Part shown: one piece after another, positions 8,551-17,188 of the stretch | Layout: each line of letters opens with the position of its first letter | How positions within the stretch are numbered: the stretch's first letter is position 1 | Assembly: GCF_001507645.1 (NCBI RefSeq) | Contig: NZ_CP013909.1 | Coordinates: forward strand, 248,001-312,000 | DNA: 64,000 nucleotides | Source of the DNA: Hymenobacter sedentarius | GTDB taxonomy: Bacteria > Bacteroidota > Bacteroidia > Cytophagales > Hymenobacteraceae | Reading direction: 5' to 3' | Made by a program: the position numbers and the translations under genes | Notes under the pieces: model-generated | The model's input: only the letters and a program-made list of their open reading frames with translations | The model's database searches: none | What the model was told of the DNA's origin: nothing

Positions 8551-9465
8551 ATGCTCGACCTCGTCATTGATGCCCGCCCCGCCGCCATTATGCCGGGGTT
8601 TGATGTGAAGCGGATTCTGCCCTACCGGCTGCGGCGCATGCTGGGGCCGTTTATTTTCATGGACCACGCCGGCCCCGTGCACGTGCCGCCCGAGCAGCTG
8701 CCGAGCCTCGACGTGCTGCCCCACCCCCACATTGGGCTGAGCACGGTGAGCTACCTGTTTGGCGGCCAGGTCACCCACCGCGACAGCCTCGGCGTGGAGC
8801 AGATTATCCGGCCGGGCGAGGTAAACTGGATGACCGCCGGCAGCGGCATTGCCCACTCCGAACGGTTTGAGGACCCTGGCACCCTGGCGGGCGGCGCCCT
8901 CGAAATGATTCAGACCTGGGTGGCCCTGCCCGAAGCCGCCGAAGAGCAGACGCCCACCTTCGCCAACTACCAGCCCCAGGAGCTGCCCATTTTCACCGAC
9001 CAGGGCGTGTGGATGCGCCTGATTGCGGGCGATGCCTTTGGCTTGCGCAACGAGGTCAAAACGCATTCGCCCCTGTTTTACCTGCACGTGGTGCTGCAGA
9101 CCGGCGCCCGGTTTGGCCTGCCCCGCGGCTACCCCGAGCGCGGCGCCTACGTGGCCAAAGGCAGCGTGGAAGTAAACGGCCGCCTCTACACCCCGGGCCA
9201 GCTGCTGGTGTTCACGCCCGGCCTCAACCCGGTGCTGGTGGCCCGCGAGCCCAGCACGCTGATGCTGCTGGGCGGCGAGCCGCTGGGCGAGCGGTTTATC
9301 TGGTGGAATTTCGTGTCGTCGCGCCGCGAGCGCATCGACCAGGCTAAAGCCGACTGGAAAGCCGGCCGCATTGCCCTGCCCCCGAACGACAACGCTGTGT
9401 TTGTGCCGCTGCCGGAGGATAAGTCGCGCCCGGCGGGCTCGCCGCCGCCGCAGGCGCTTTCCTGA
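8551..9465 (+). CDS. Pirin family protein
   Basis: Cupin-fold pirin of 304 residues. The N-terminal domain contains FIFMDHAGPVHVPPEQLP and LPHPHIGLSTVSYLFGG, which supply the metal-binding His residues of the pirin_N motif, then HRDSLGVEQIIRPGEVNWMT and GSGIAHSE. A C-terminal pirin_C domain spans about residues 175-285. Characterised pirins are Fe-dependent quercetinases or redox-sensing co-regulators. A TAACTTTA element at 8521-8528 resembles the -7 box. It ends 4 bp before the end of the convergent methyltransferase gene. Confidence 0.93.
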   Translation: MLDLVIDARPAAIMPGFDVKRILPYRLRRMLGPFIFMDHAGPVHVPPEQLPSLDVLPHPHIGLSTVSYLFGGQVTHRDSLGVEQIIRPGEVNWMTAGSGIAHSERFEDPGTLAGGALEMIQTWVALPEAAEEQTPTFANYQPQELPIFTDQGVWMRLIAGDAFGLRNEVKTHSPLFYLHVVLQTGARFGLPRGYPERGAYVAKGSVEVNGRLYTPGQLLVFTPGLNPVLVAREPSTLMLLGGEPLGERFIWWNFVSSRRERIDQAKADWKAGRIALPPNDNAVFVPLPEDKSRPAGSPPPQALS

Positions 9466-9469
9466 GGGG

Positions 9470-10039
9470 CTACTCCTCCGCCGGGGCGGGCGTGTACACC
9501 AGCACGTGCGCGGGCGGCAGGTTCAGCAGCACGTAGGCGTGGTCGAGCAGGCGAAAGAATTTCGCAAACAAGCGCTTGTTCTGGAGCGAATACTGAAACA
9601 AAATGAGCTTGCCGGCGGGCCGGAGCAAGTCGCGGGTGTGCTCGAGGATGCGCCAGCCCTGCCGCCGCGGCAACGACGAAAACGGCAGACCGCACACCAC
9701 GTACTCGGCCGCCGGCGCGCCCAGCTCCCGCAGGTACTGGCCGGTTTTATCGGCCGAGCCGTGGATGACGTGCACGTTGGGCTGGCCGGCATAGCGCTCC
9801 CGCAGCAGCTTGGCAAAGCGCCGGTTCAGCTCCACGAGCACCACCACGGTTTCGGCTTTGCGGCGCTGGATGATGACATCGGTGAAGACGCCCGTGCCGG
9901 GACCGTACTCCACAATGCAGCGGGCGGTGGTGAAATCGATGGGCTCCATCACCTTGTCGGAAAGCTCGCGGGAACTGGGCACCAGCGAGCCCACCGTGGC
10001 GGGGTTGCGAAAAAACTGCTCGACAAAAGGAGAAAGCAT
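9470..10039 (-). CDS. Class I SAM-dependent methyltransferase (phospholipid / rRNA adenine N-methyltransferase-like)
   Basis: A 189-residue methyltransferase. SAM motif I is IVEYGPGTGVFTDVI, followed by VLVELNRRFAKLLRERY (motif II acidic residue) and VHVIHGSADKTG. The start FVEQFFRNPATVGSLVPSSR is characteristic of the group annotated as phospholipid N-methyltransferase or rRNA adenine dimethyltransferase-like in Bacteroidota. The catalytic NPPY-type motif of true KsgA enzymes is replaced by CGLPFSSLP, so rRNA is an unlikely substrate and phosphatidylethanolamine a plausible one. I start at the ATG at 10039 rather than an upstream ATG because homology-like sequence begins there. Confidence 0.8.
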   Translation of the reverse strand: MLSPFVEQFFRNPATVGSLVPSSRELSDKVMEPIDFTTARCIVEYGPGTGVFTDVIIQRRKAETVVVLVELNRRFAKLLRERYAGQPNVHVIHGSADKTGQYLRELGAPAAEYVVCGLPFSSLPRRQGWRILEHTRDLLRPAGKLILFQYSLQNKRLFAKFFRLLDHAYVLLNLPPAHVLVYTPAPAEE

Positions 10040-10213
10040 AGGCCGGAAAGGGGTTAATAGAGCTGACGTCGGGCCGCCAGGTGCCACTTTTACGGGGGCT
10101 GGGCGCCTGCGTATACGGCGGTGTCCCTTGGGAGCCGGCGCAGGCGCTGCACCAAGCGGGCACCCGCCGCGTCGGGCCAGGAGCTTTTAGCTCAATTTTT
10201 CCGTTTTTTCGTC

Positions 10214-11047
10214 ATGGCTTATTTCGTTGCAAAAGGTTCGGTGGTGCGCGCCATCTGGGGCAAGGCCGATACCGTGCTGTTCATTTTTGCGGGGGCCGCG
10301 GCCGAGTTTGCCCTCAATAAGGCCGTGGACTGGCTTTACTTCACCGGCCGCCTGCCCGCCGACCCGCTCGCCCGCCTGTTTTCGACGGTGGAGTACGCTC
10401 GCAAAATCGTGTACTCCCAGCAAGCCACTGCCGAGCGCGCCATCGATTCCATTGCGGCCATTCACGCGGCCGTGGAAGCCAAGCGCGGCATGGCCATCCC
10501 GGATTGGGCCTACCGCGACGTGCTGTTTCTGCTCATCGATTACTCCATCCGCGCGTTCGAGACGCTGGAGCGGCCGCTCACCCTCGCCGAAAAAGAGGAG
10601 GTATTCGACGTGTTTGCCCGCGTGGGCCGGCGCATGGGCATCCCCCACCTGCCGGCCAGCTACGCCGAGTGGCTGCCGGTGCGCCAGCAGCACCTGGCCA
10701 CCGACCTGGCGTACAGCCGCTTCACCGCCGACCTCTACCAGCAGTATCGCAAGCACCTGGGCCCGTTCCGTTACTGGCTGCTGCGCCACGCCCAGCGCCT
10801 GGTGGTGCCCGGCACCGTGCGCGAGCTGCTGCAGCTGGGCACTACCTCGTGGGTGCGGCCCATCCTGCCGGTGTACCGCCGCACCCAGCAGCTGGCGCTG
10901 GGCCGCTGGATGCGAGCGGCCATTCTGCCGCCCGCTTACCGGGCCAAAATTGACGCATTGGATAGCGCGCCGCGGCACCTCACCCCTGCTGGGCACGGCC
11001 CCAGCCCTGCCGGGTACGACCCCTCTCTCGCGGAGAGAGGAGCCTAG
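10214..11047 (+). CDS. MpaB-type oxygenase (DUF2236) family protein
   Basis: The core has the DUF2236/MpaB/latex-clearing pattern: DPLARLFSTVEYARKIVYSQ, IAAIHAAVEAKRG with the conserved His, WAYRDVLFLLIDYSIRAFE, and GIPHLPASYAEW. Members are heme-dependent oxygenases acting on isoprenoid or other hydrophobic substrates; the reaction here is unknown. The ATG at 10214 (MAYFVAKGSVVRAIWG) is preferred over an earlier frame-open start. The last roughly 25 residues (from RHLTPAGHG on) are encoded by a dispersed repeat that continues past the stop, so the native C-terminus has probably been replaced. The gene is divergent from the methyltransferase. Confidence 0.75.
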   Translation: MAYFVAKGSVVRAIWGKADTVLFIFAGAAAEFALNKAVDWLYFTGRLPADPLARLFSTVEYARKIVYSQQATAERAIDSIAAIHAAVEAKRGMAIPDWAYRDVLFLLIDYSIRAFETLERPLTLAEKEEVFDVFARVGRRMGIPHLPASYAEWLPVRQQHLATDLAYSRFTADLYQQYRKHLGPFRYWLLRHAQRLVVPGTVRELLQLGTTSWVRPILPVYRRTQQLALGRWMRAAILPPAYRAKIDALDSAPRHLTPAGHGPSPAGYDPSLAERGA

Positions 11048-11280
11048 CGCCGCCTGTCATTGCGAGCGCAGCGCGGCAATCCGTCCTTCCACTGCGACAA
11101 GCCCTTGAGATGTGACAAGCCCTATTAAAAAGCCCCGACTCTGCACAGAGCCGGGGCTTTTCACATTATTGGGCTAGTCGCTCGGACTAAAACAGATTAC
11201 CACGGCCTACGGCCACGCAATGACAGATGAGAACCGTCAGGCTCCCCTCTCTTTTGGAGAGGGGCCGGGGGTGAGGTTCT
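10976..11280. repeat. Nested inverted repeats (families B and C) around a hairpin
   Basis: The outer pair is a GC-rich motif ending in CCTCACCCC...GGGGGTGAGG: a degenerate copy at 10976-11045 and a clean copy at 11236-11280. Inside lies a second pair with GTCATTGCGAGCGCAGCGC at 11056 and its diverged mate ending CACGCAATGAC at 11224. At the centre is a terminator-like hairpin. The left outer arm overlaps the 3' end of the MpaB-type gene. The same outer motif recurs as a perfect pair at 42235-42394. Confidence 0.85.
11127..11162. terminator. Bidirectional hairpin terminator
   Basis: AAAAAGCCCCGACTCT pairs with AGAGCCGGGGCTTTT with one mismatch around a short loop, flanked by A and T runs. It lies between the convergent MpaB-type and prolyl oligopeptidase genes. 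Confidence 0.7.
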
Positions 11281-11293
11281 GCCCTTCTGGGCT

Positions 11294-13420
<2,127 letters not shown>

Positions 13421-13698
13421 AGGGGAATTTTAGGGGAAATGGAAGAAACTGAAGTTGAGGCAGAAGCGGGGCACGGTCATTTCGCCCCTTTCCACCCTCG
13501 ATTAGGCAGGCCAAGATACACCATAGTAGCGTGGCTACCTCCAGCATGTGCCCAGGGTCAACGGCAGTAAACGAGCGTTGTTTCAGCCTCTGCCCGCGCC
13601 CGTGCCATGCTTCAGCTCGGCCGTATTGCCGTAGTTTCGCCTCGAAGATTGAGCTGGCCGCAGCCTTCATCCCCCACCCTCTACCAAACCCCTGCTAA

Positions 13699-15141
13699 GT
13701 GCTGAAGCGAAACTGGCATTACCTGCTGCTCCTGTTCCTGCTGGCCGATTTGGGGTATTCGTTTTGGCAGTATCTGCAGTTTCCGCTTGATGGCGACCTG
13801 GCGCCCATCGTGTGGCCCGACGAGGCGTACCGGCGCGTGCTGCACGACCCGTTTGGCCTGCGCGTGCTGCTCCACCACGAGCATTACTCGGCGCCCAACC
13901 GGTTTTTCACCCACTTCTTTTTGTACGAGTACTTCCGGCACGTGCCGCTGTGGCTGCAGCGGCTGCTGAGCCCCGTCGACAGCCTGTACGCGGCCTGTGC
14001 GCTGTTGAAAATCGCCGTGCACGCCCTCGTGGTGTACGTGCTGGCCGTGGCCATCAGCAACCGCCGCCAGCTGTTGAGCCGGCGGTTTTTGCTGGCGGCC
14101 GCGCTGGTAGCGCCCCTGCTGCAAACGGGCGGCTACAACTACCAGATGGGCGTGGTGGACTGGTCCATTACCTACGTCGCCTTCTACGCGCTGCCGCTGA
14201 GCTTGCTGCTGCTGTTTTTCCTGCCGTATCTGCGGGCGGCGGTGCACGGCACCCCGCTGCGGGTGTCGTGGGCGGGCTACGTTGGGCTGCTTGGGCTGGC
14301 CGTGGTGCTGGCCTTCAACGGCCCCACCGTGCCGGCCACGGTGCTCCTGGTGTGCCCCGTGACGCTGCTCGGGTGCTGGTACCGGGGCTTTGCCGCGCGC
14401 CCAGCCCCGGAACCGGTGCTGCGCCGGGCGGTGCGCGCCCTGGGACAGCTGCCGCCGGCCTTGCTCTTGCCGTTTGGGCTGTTCAGCGCCCTGAGCTTGT
14501 ACTCGATGTTTATTGGGCTGAATAACTCTGAGAGCCAGTGGGCCAGCATGCCGCTTGCCCAGCGCTATGCGCGGCTGCCGCTGGGCATCTACTATGCGCT
14601 GACCGAGGACGTGGGCCTGCCGCTGCTGCTGGGCCTGCTGGTGCTCAACGCCTTCCTGCTGCGCCGGCAGGCTGCACCGGGCGGCCGGGTGCTGGCCGTG
14701 CTCAAGTGGCTGGGCTGGTTTGTGGTGGCGTACCTGCTGCTGCTGCCCCTGGGCGGCTACCGCTCCTACCGCGAATACATTGTGCGGCACGACAGCATCC
14801 TGCCCATCACGCTCGGCCTGATTGGCGGGTTTGCTCTGTCGGCCTATTACCTGCTCACGCACTTGTCCGCGCCGGCCCGGCGGCGGTATGCCGCGGTGGT
14901 GGTGGCCGGCCTGGCCCTCTTCACCTTTGCCGACCTGCGCAAGCTGGGCACCTCCAACGACTGCGAGCGGAGCCTGTTTGCCCAGCTGGCCCAGTCGCCG
15001 GACCCCATCGTGCGCCTGCCGGCCACGTGCCCCATGCTGGACTGGCAACCCCTCACCGACTACCACAAATCCGAGCTCGACGGCCGGATGCTGCAGTACT
15101 GGAACATCACCAAAACGCCCAAGCGCTACTACCAGCAGTAA
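13699..15141 (+). CDS. Polytopic membrane protein of unknown function
   Basis: 480-residue hydrophobic protein with roughly ten membrane segments. I recognise no named family. The first membrane segment (HYLLLLFLLADLGYSFW) is followed by a long hydrophilic loop with DGDLAP, WPDEAYRRVL and LHHEHYSAPNRFF. An acidic loop in this position is also seen in GT-C glycosyltransferases, but the resemblance is only architectural. The C-terminus is a soluble tail with two Cys (SNDCERS and LPATCPMLDW). The start is a GTG, with no ATG nearby. It is flanked by a dispersed repeat downstream and the peptidase upstream, so context gives no help. Confidence 0.7.
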   Translation: MLKRNWHYLLLLFLLADLGYSFWQYLQFPLDGDLAPIVWPDEAYRRVLHDPFGLRVLLHHEHYSAPNRFFTHFFLYEYFRHVPLWLQRLLSPVDSLYAACALLKIAVHALVVYVLAVAISNRRQLLSRRFLLAAALVAPLLQTGGYNYQMGVVDWSITYVAFYALPLSLLLLFFLPYLRAAVHGTPLRVSWAGYVGLLGLAVVLAFNGPTVPATVLLVCPVTLLGCWYRGFAARPAPEPVLRRAVRALGQLPPALLLPFGLFSALSLYSMFIGLNNSESQWASMPLAQRYARLPLGIYYALTEDVGLPLLLGLLVLNAFLLRRQAAPGGRVLAVLKWLGWFVVAYLLLLPLGGYRSYREYIVRHDSILPITLGLIGGFALSAYYLLTHLSAPARRRYAAVVVAGLALFTFADLRKLGTSNDCERSLFAQLAQSPDPIVRLPATCPMLDWQPLTDYHKSELDGRMLQYWNITKTPKRYYQQ

Positions 15142-15216
15142 GCCGGGCCCGGCGGCAATAGCCCAATCATTGCCCAAAGACAGAGGGCCAAGAGGCAATC
15201 CAAAAATCCAGAAACG

Positions 15217-15305
15217 GTCATGCTGAGCTTGTCGAAGCATCTCTCCCGCGCAACTAATTGATTTTAGTCTTGCGGGAGAGATGCTTCGACTGCGCTCAGC
15301 ATGAC
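15217..15305. repeat. Dispersed inverted repeat, family A
   Basis: The left arm starts GTCATGCTGAGC and runs through GAAGCATCTCTCCCGC; the right arm is its near-perfect reverse complement ending GCTCAGCATGAC. The spacer is about 20 nt. Related copies lie at 29119, 47491, 55821 (half) and 57448. Confidence 0.9.
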
Positions 15306-15390
15306 GTTCTTTTACCAATGTTTCCGTTATGTCAGATAGGAGCTTATGTAGGCTATCAAAGCCGCTGCATTTCAGCTCAACAAAGCGGCC

Positions 15391-15564
15391 CTACTTTTTT
15401 GCCTTCTTTTTCTTGGGCTTGTCGGTTTCCTCCACGGCATCGGCAAAAATCTTCGTTATCAGCCCCGAAAGCAAGCCCACCGCCACTTCTGTCCCGTGCT
15501 TGATAATCAGCCGTTTTACCTCTTTAAGAATGGCTTTTCGCGTTTTGGGCTTAATCAGGGCCAT
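15391..15564 (-). CDS. Small basic protein, hypothetical
   Basis: 57 codons starting MALIKPKTRKAILKEVKRLI, with a hydrophobic centre (VAVGLLSGLITKIFA) and a Lys-rich end (DKPKKKKAKK). The charge pattern and AT-lean codon use look like a real gene. I do not recognise a family. The frame stays open further upstream, but the ATG at 15564 is the natural start. It lies about 80 bp downstream of the NUDIX gene on the same strand and may be read with it. Confidence 0.55.
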   Translation of the reverse strand: MALIKPKTRKAILKEVKRLIIKHGTEVAVGLLSGLITKIFADAVEETDKPKKKKAKK

Positions 15565-15643
15565 GATTCGAAGAATATAAAGGCGGAATAAGTACGGCAG
15601 CCTATGTATACGGCCCCGGCGCAATATTCTTTGCCTGCGCCGG

Positions 15644-16039
15644 CTATTCCGCCAGCAACTCCTGCTCCCGCAGCCAGTCAAAAATCAGCTGGTCTACGGC
15701 CGACACCTCCGGCCGGTGCCGGTAGTTGAGCCACACCACTTCTTCGATTTCGGCAGCCGGCTGCAAGTTGCCGGTGTAGCGGGCACTGTAGCAAGTCATC
15801 TGCACCAGCACGCCCTCCGGATGCCCATGCGCGGGCGCTGTGAATGTGCCCACGTGCACCAGACTGGCCGGGTCAAGGTCCACTGTCAGCTCTTCCTTGA
15901 TTTCTCGGAGCAGGGTTTGGTGGTCCGTCTCGCCGGCCTCGCGCTTGCCGCCGGGAATGTAATAGCGGTTTTTGCCGCGGCTGCGGGTGCTCAGCAGCTG
16001 GCCGTCGTGCAGGTGCAGCCAGGCTATTTTGTCAATCAT
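15644..16039 (-). CDS. NUDIX hydrolase
   Basis: 131-residue single-domain NUDIX protein. The Nudix box is GGKREAGETDHQTLLREIKEEL, spanning about residues 30-51 (G-x5-E-x7-REIKEEL); the usual following Gly is Thr here, a tolerated change. YYIPGGKREAGE resembles the MutT/ADP-ribose group. It hydrolyses a nucleoside diphosphate linked to X; the substrate cannot be read from the sequence. A TACATTTG element on the minus strand at 16074-16081 gives a plausible promoter 35 bp before the ATG. Confidence 0.93.
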   Translation of the reverse strand: MIDKIAWLHLHDGQLLSTRSRGKNRYYIPGGKREAGETDHQTLLREIKEELTVDLDPASLVHVGTFTAPAHGHPEGVLVQMTCYSARYTGNLQPAAEIEEVVWLNYRHRPEVSAVDQLIFDWLREQELLAE

Positions 16040-16073
16040 AGAATGTTGTAATGAAGTTCACGAAACTCATCCC

Positions 16074-16081
16074 CAAATGTA
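16074..16081 (-). promoter_or_regulatory. -7 element of the NUDIX gene
   Basis: TACATTTG on the minus strand fits the Bacteroidota -7 consensus TAnnTTTG and lies about 35 nt before the start codon. I see no clear -33 TTTG. Confidence 0.4.
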
Positions 16082-16190
16082 TTTTCTGAACTTTGACTTG
16101 GTGAACCAGTTTTTTGAACTCAATCTGGGCCAAAAGCCACTTCAGTAGTTCAATTACTAAATAATAGCTAGGGGTTCAGGAAAACGAGCG

Positions 16191-16583
16191 TTAAGTTTTT
16201 TCTTTTCGCAGATGGCGCCAACTGGAGATGACCCCGTAGCTACCTATGACAAAGAGGCCCACCCACGCCCAGTTCTCGCCTTTACTGTAGTAGCCGGGAA
16301 GGAGGAATACATCGGGATAAGCGTCTAGGTGTTGCAAGAGCATGTTGCTGCCTTTCCGAAGGTCATTGCAGTCCGCCCGGCCCACTTTTAAGGCGTGCTC
16401 GCGGCCCCGAAAGGTGAAGTGAAAGGAGCGGAAGTGGGCAGAGGTATTGCAGTTGGTACGCAAGACTTGAACAGGGACGAGCTGCCCAGCCAGTGCCACT
16501 TCTCGTTCGGCTTTTTTCCGAGGGAAAACAGCGCAACACAGCACGAGCATCAACGCTGAACCTATCAAGTTAAAGCGGTGCAT
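16191..16583 (-). CDS. Hypothetical membrane protein
   Basis: 130 residues with an N-terminal hydrophobic segment (LIGSALMLVLCCAVF) and a C-terminal one (WAWVGLFVIGSYGVISS) on either side of a soluble stretch containing two Cys (RTNCNTS and RADCND) that could form an extracytoplasmic disulfide. I recognise no family. Base composition is somewhat lower in GC than neighbouring enzymes. Another small membrane protein follows upstream on the same strand. Confidence 0.55.
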   Translation of the reverse strand: MHRFNLIGSALMLVLCCAVFPRKKAEREVALAGQLVPVQVLRTNCNTSAHFRSFHFTFRGREHALKVGRADCNDLRKGSNMLLQHLDAYPDVFLLPGYYSKGENWAWVGLFVIGSYGVISSWRHLRKEKT

Positions 16584-16691
16584 AGAGGCTGTTAAGACAG
16601 GAAAAAGTGGGTACTTCGCGCAAAGTGGCTATAAAAAGCCGTTCAGGAAAACGGTGGTGCCCTAAACTAGCTTGTTCAAAGTAAGGAGGGT

Positions 16692-17036
16692 CTATTCAAC
16701 TTGCACATAGGCAGAATCTACTTGAATGGGCACCCACTCTTGATTCTTTTTTATTGCCAGCCCTTTCAGCTCTAGCGTACTATCCCGGCCGTATACCCAC
16801 ACCCGAAAAGGCAAGGTGTCCTTTTCCAAATCGTGTTCATTGTAGGTGTGTTTGAAAGCCGTATACCCGCCAATGTGTCGTTGCACGCGCGCACTGGCTT
16901 TGGCCTGTTCCACCATGTCAAACATGAACGGCGCGTCTTTGGTAATGAAATAATAGCCTACCCGCGAAAACACGAAAGCGCCCACTACAAGGACGAGGAG
17001 CCAATACACAACTTTCTTAAGAGTGGCGGTGGTCAT
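16692..17036 (-). CDS. Hypothetical membrane-anchored protein
   Basis: About 114 residues from the second ATG (MTTATLKKVVYWLLVLVVGA). One N-terminal membrane anchor is followed by a soluble domain with GGYTAFKHTYNEHD, FRVWVYGRDSTLELKGL and EWVPIQVDSAYVQ. The layout (anchor plus small beta domain) recalls Coa1-like proteins, but I cannot support that beyond appearance. An upstream ATG at 17057 would add seven residues. A hairpin terminator lies upstream at 17105-17143, so this begins its own unit. Confidence 0.5.
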   Translation of the reverse strand: MTTATLKKVVYWLLVLVVGAFVFSRVGYYFITKDAPFMFDMVEQAKASARVQRHIGGYTAFKHTYNEHDLEKDTLPFRVWVYGRDSTLELKGLAIKKNQEWVPIQVDSAYVQVE

Positions 17037-17104
17037 TGCTTCAAAGGTACCGTTCACGAAAACGGTGGAATTTTTGAAACATTAAATCAAACAGCTCACA
17101 ACAA

Positions 17105-17143
17105 AAAGCCCGGCCTACTGCAGAGTAGTACCGAGCTTTTTTG
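17105..17143. terminator. Imperfect hairpin terminator
   Basis: AAAAAGCCCGGCCTACTG pairs imperfectly with AGTAGTACCGAGCTTTTT. It lies just past the 3' end of the minus-strand S9 peptidase and probably terminates it. Confidence 0.5.
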
Positions 17144-17188
17144 AAAAGTTGAGCTAAAAAACACAATCAGCTTCGAATGCCGCTCAGT

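Noticed and set aside
9470..10039. KsgA/Erm-type rRNA dimethyltransferase
   Set aside because: The catalytic N-x-P-Y motif is absent (CGLPFSSLP instead) and the protein is too short.
13681..15318. 545-codon open frame antisense to the polytopic membrane protein
   Set aside because: Its product is Gln/His/Arg-rich and would run through a repeat element; the plus-strand frame has clear membrane segments.
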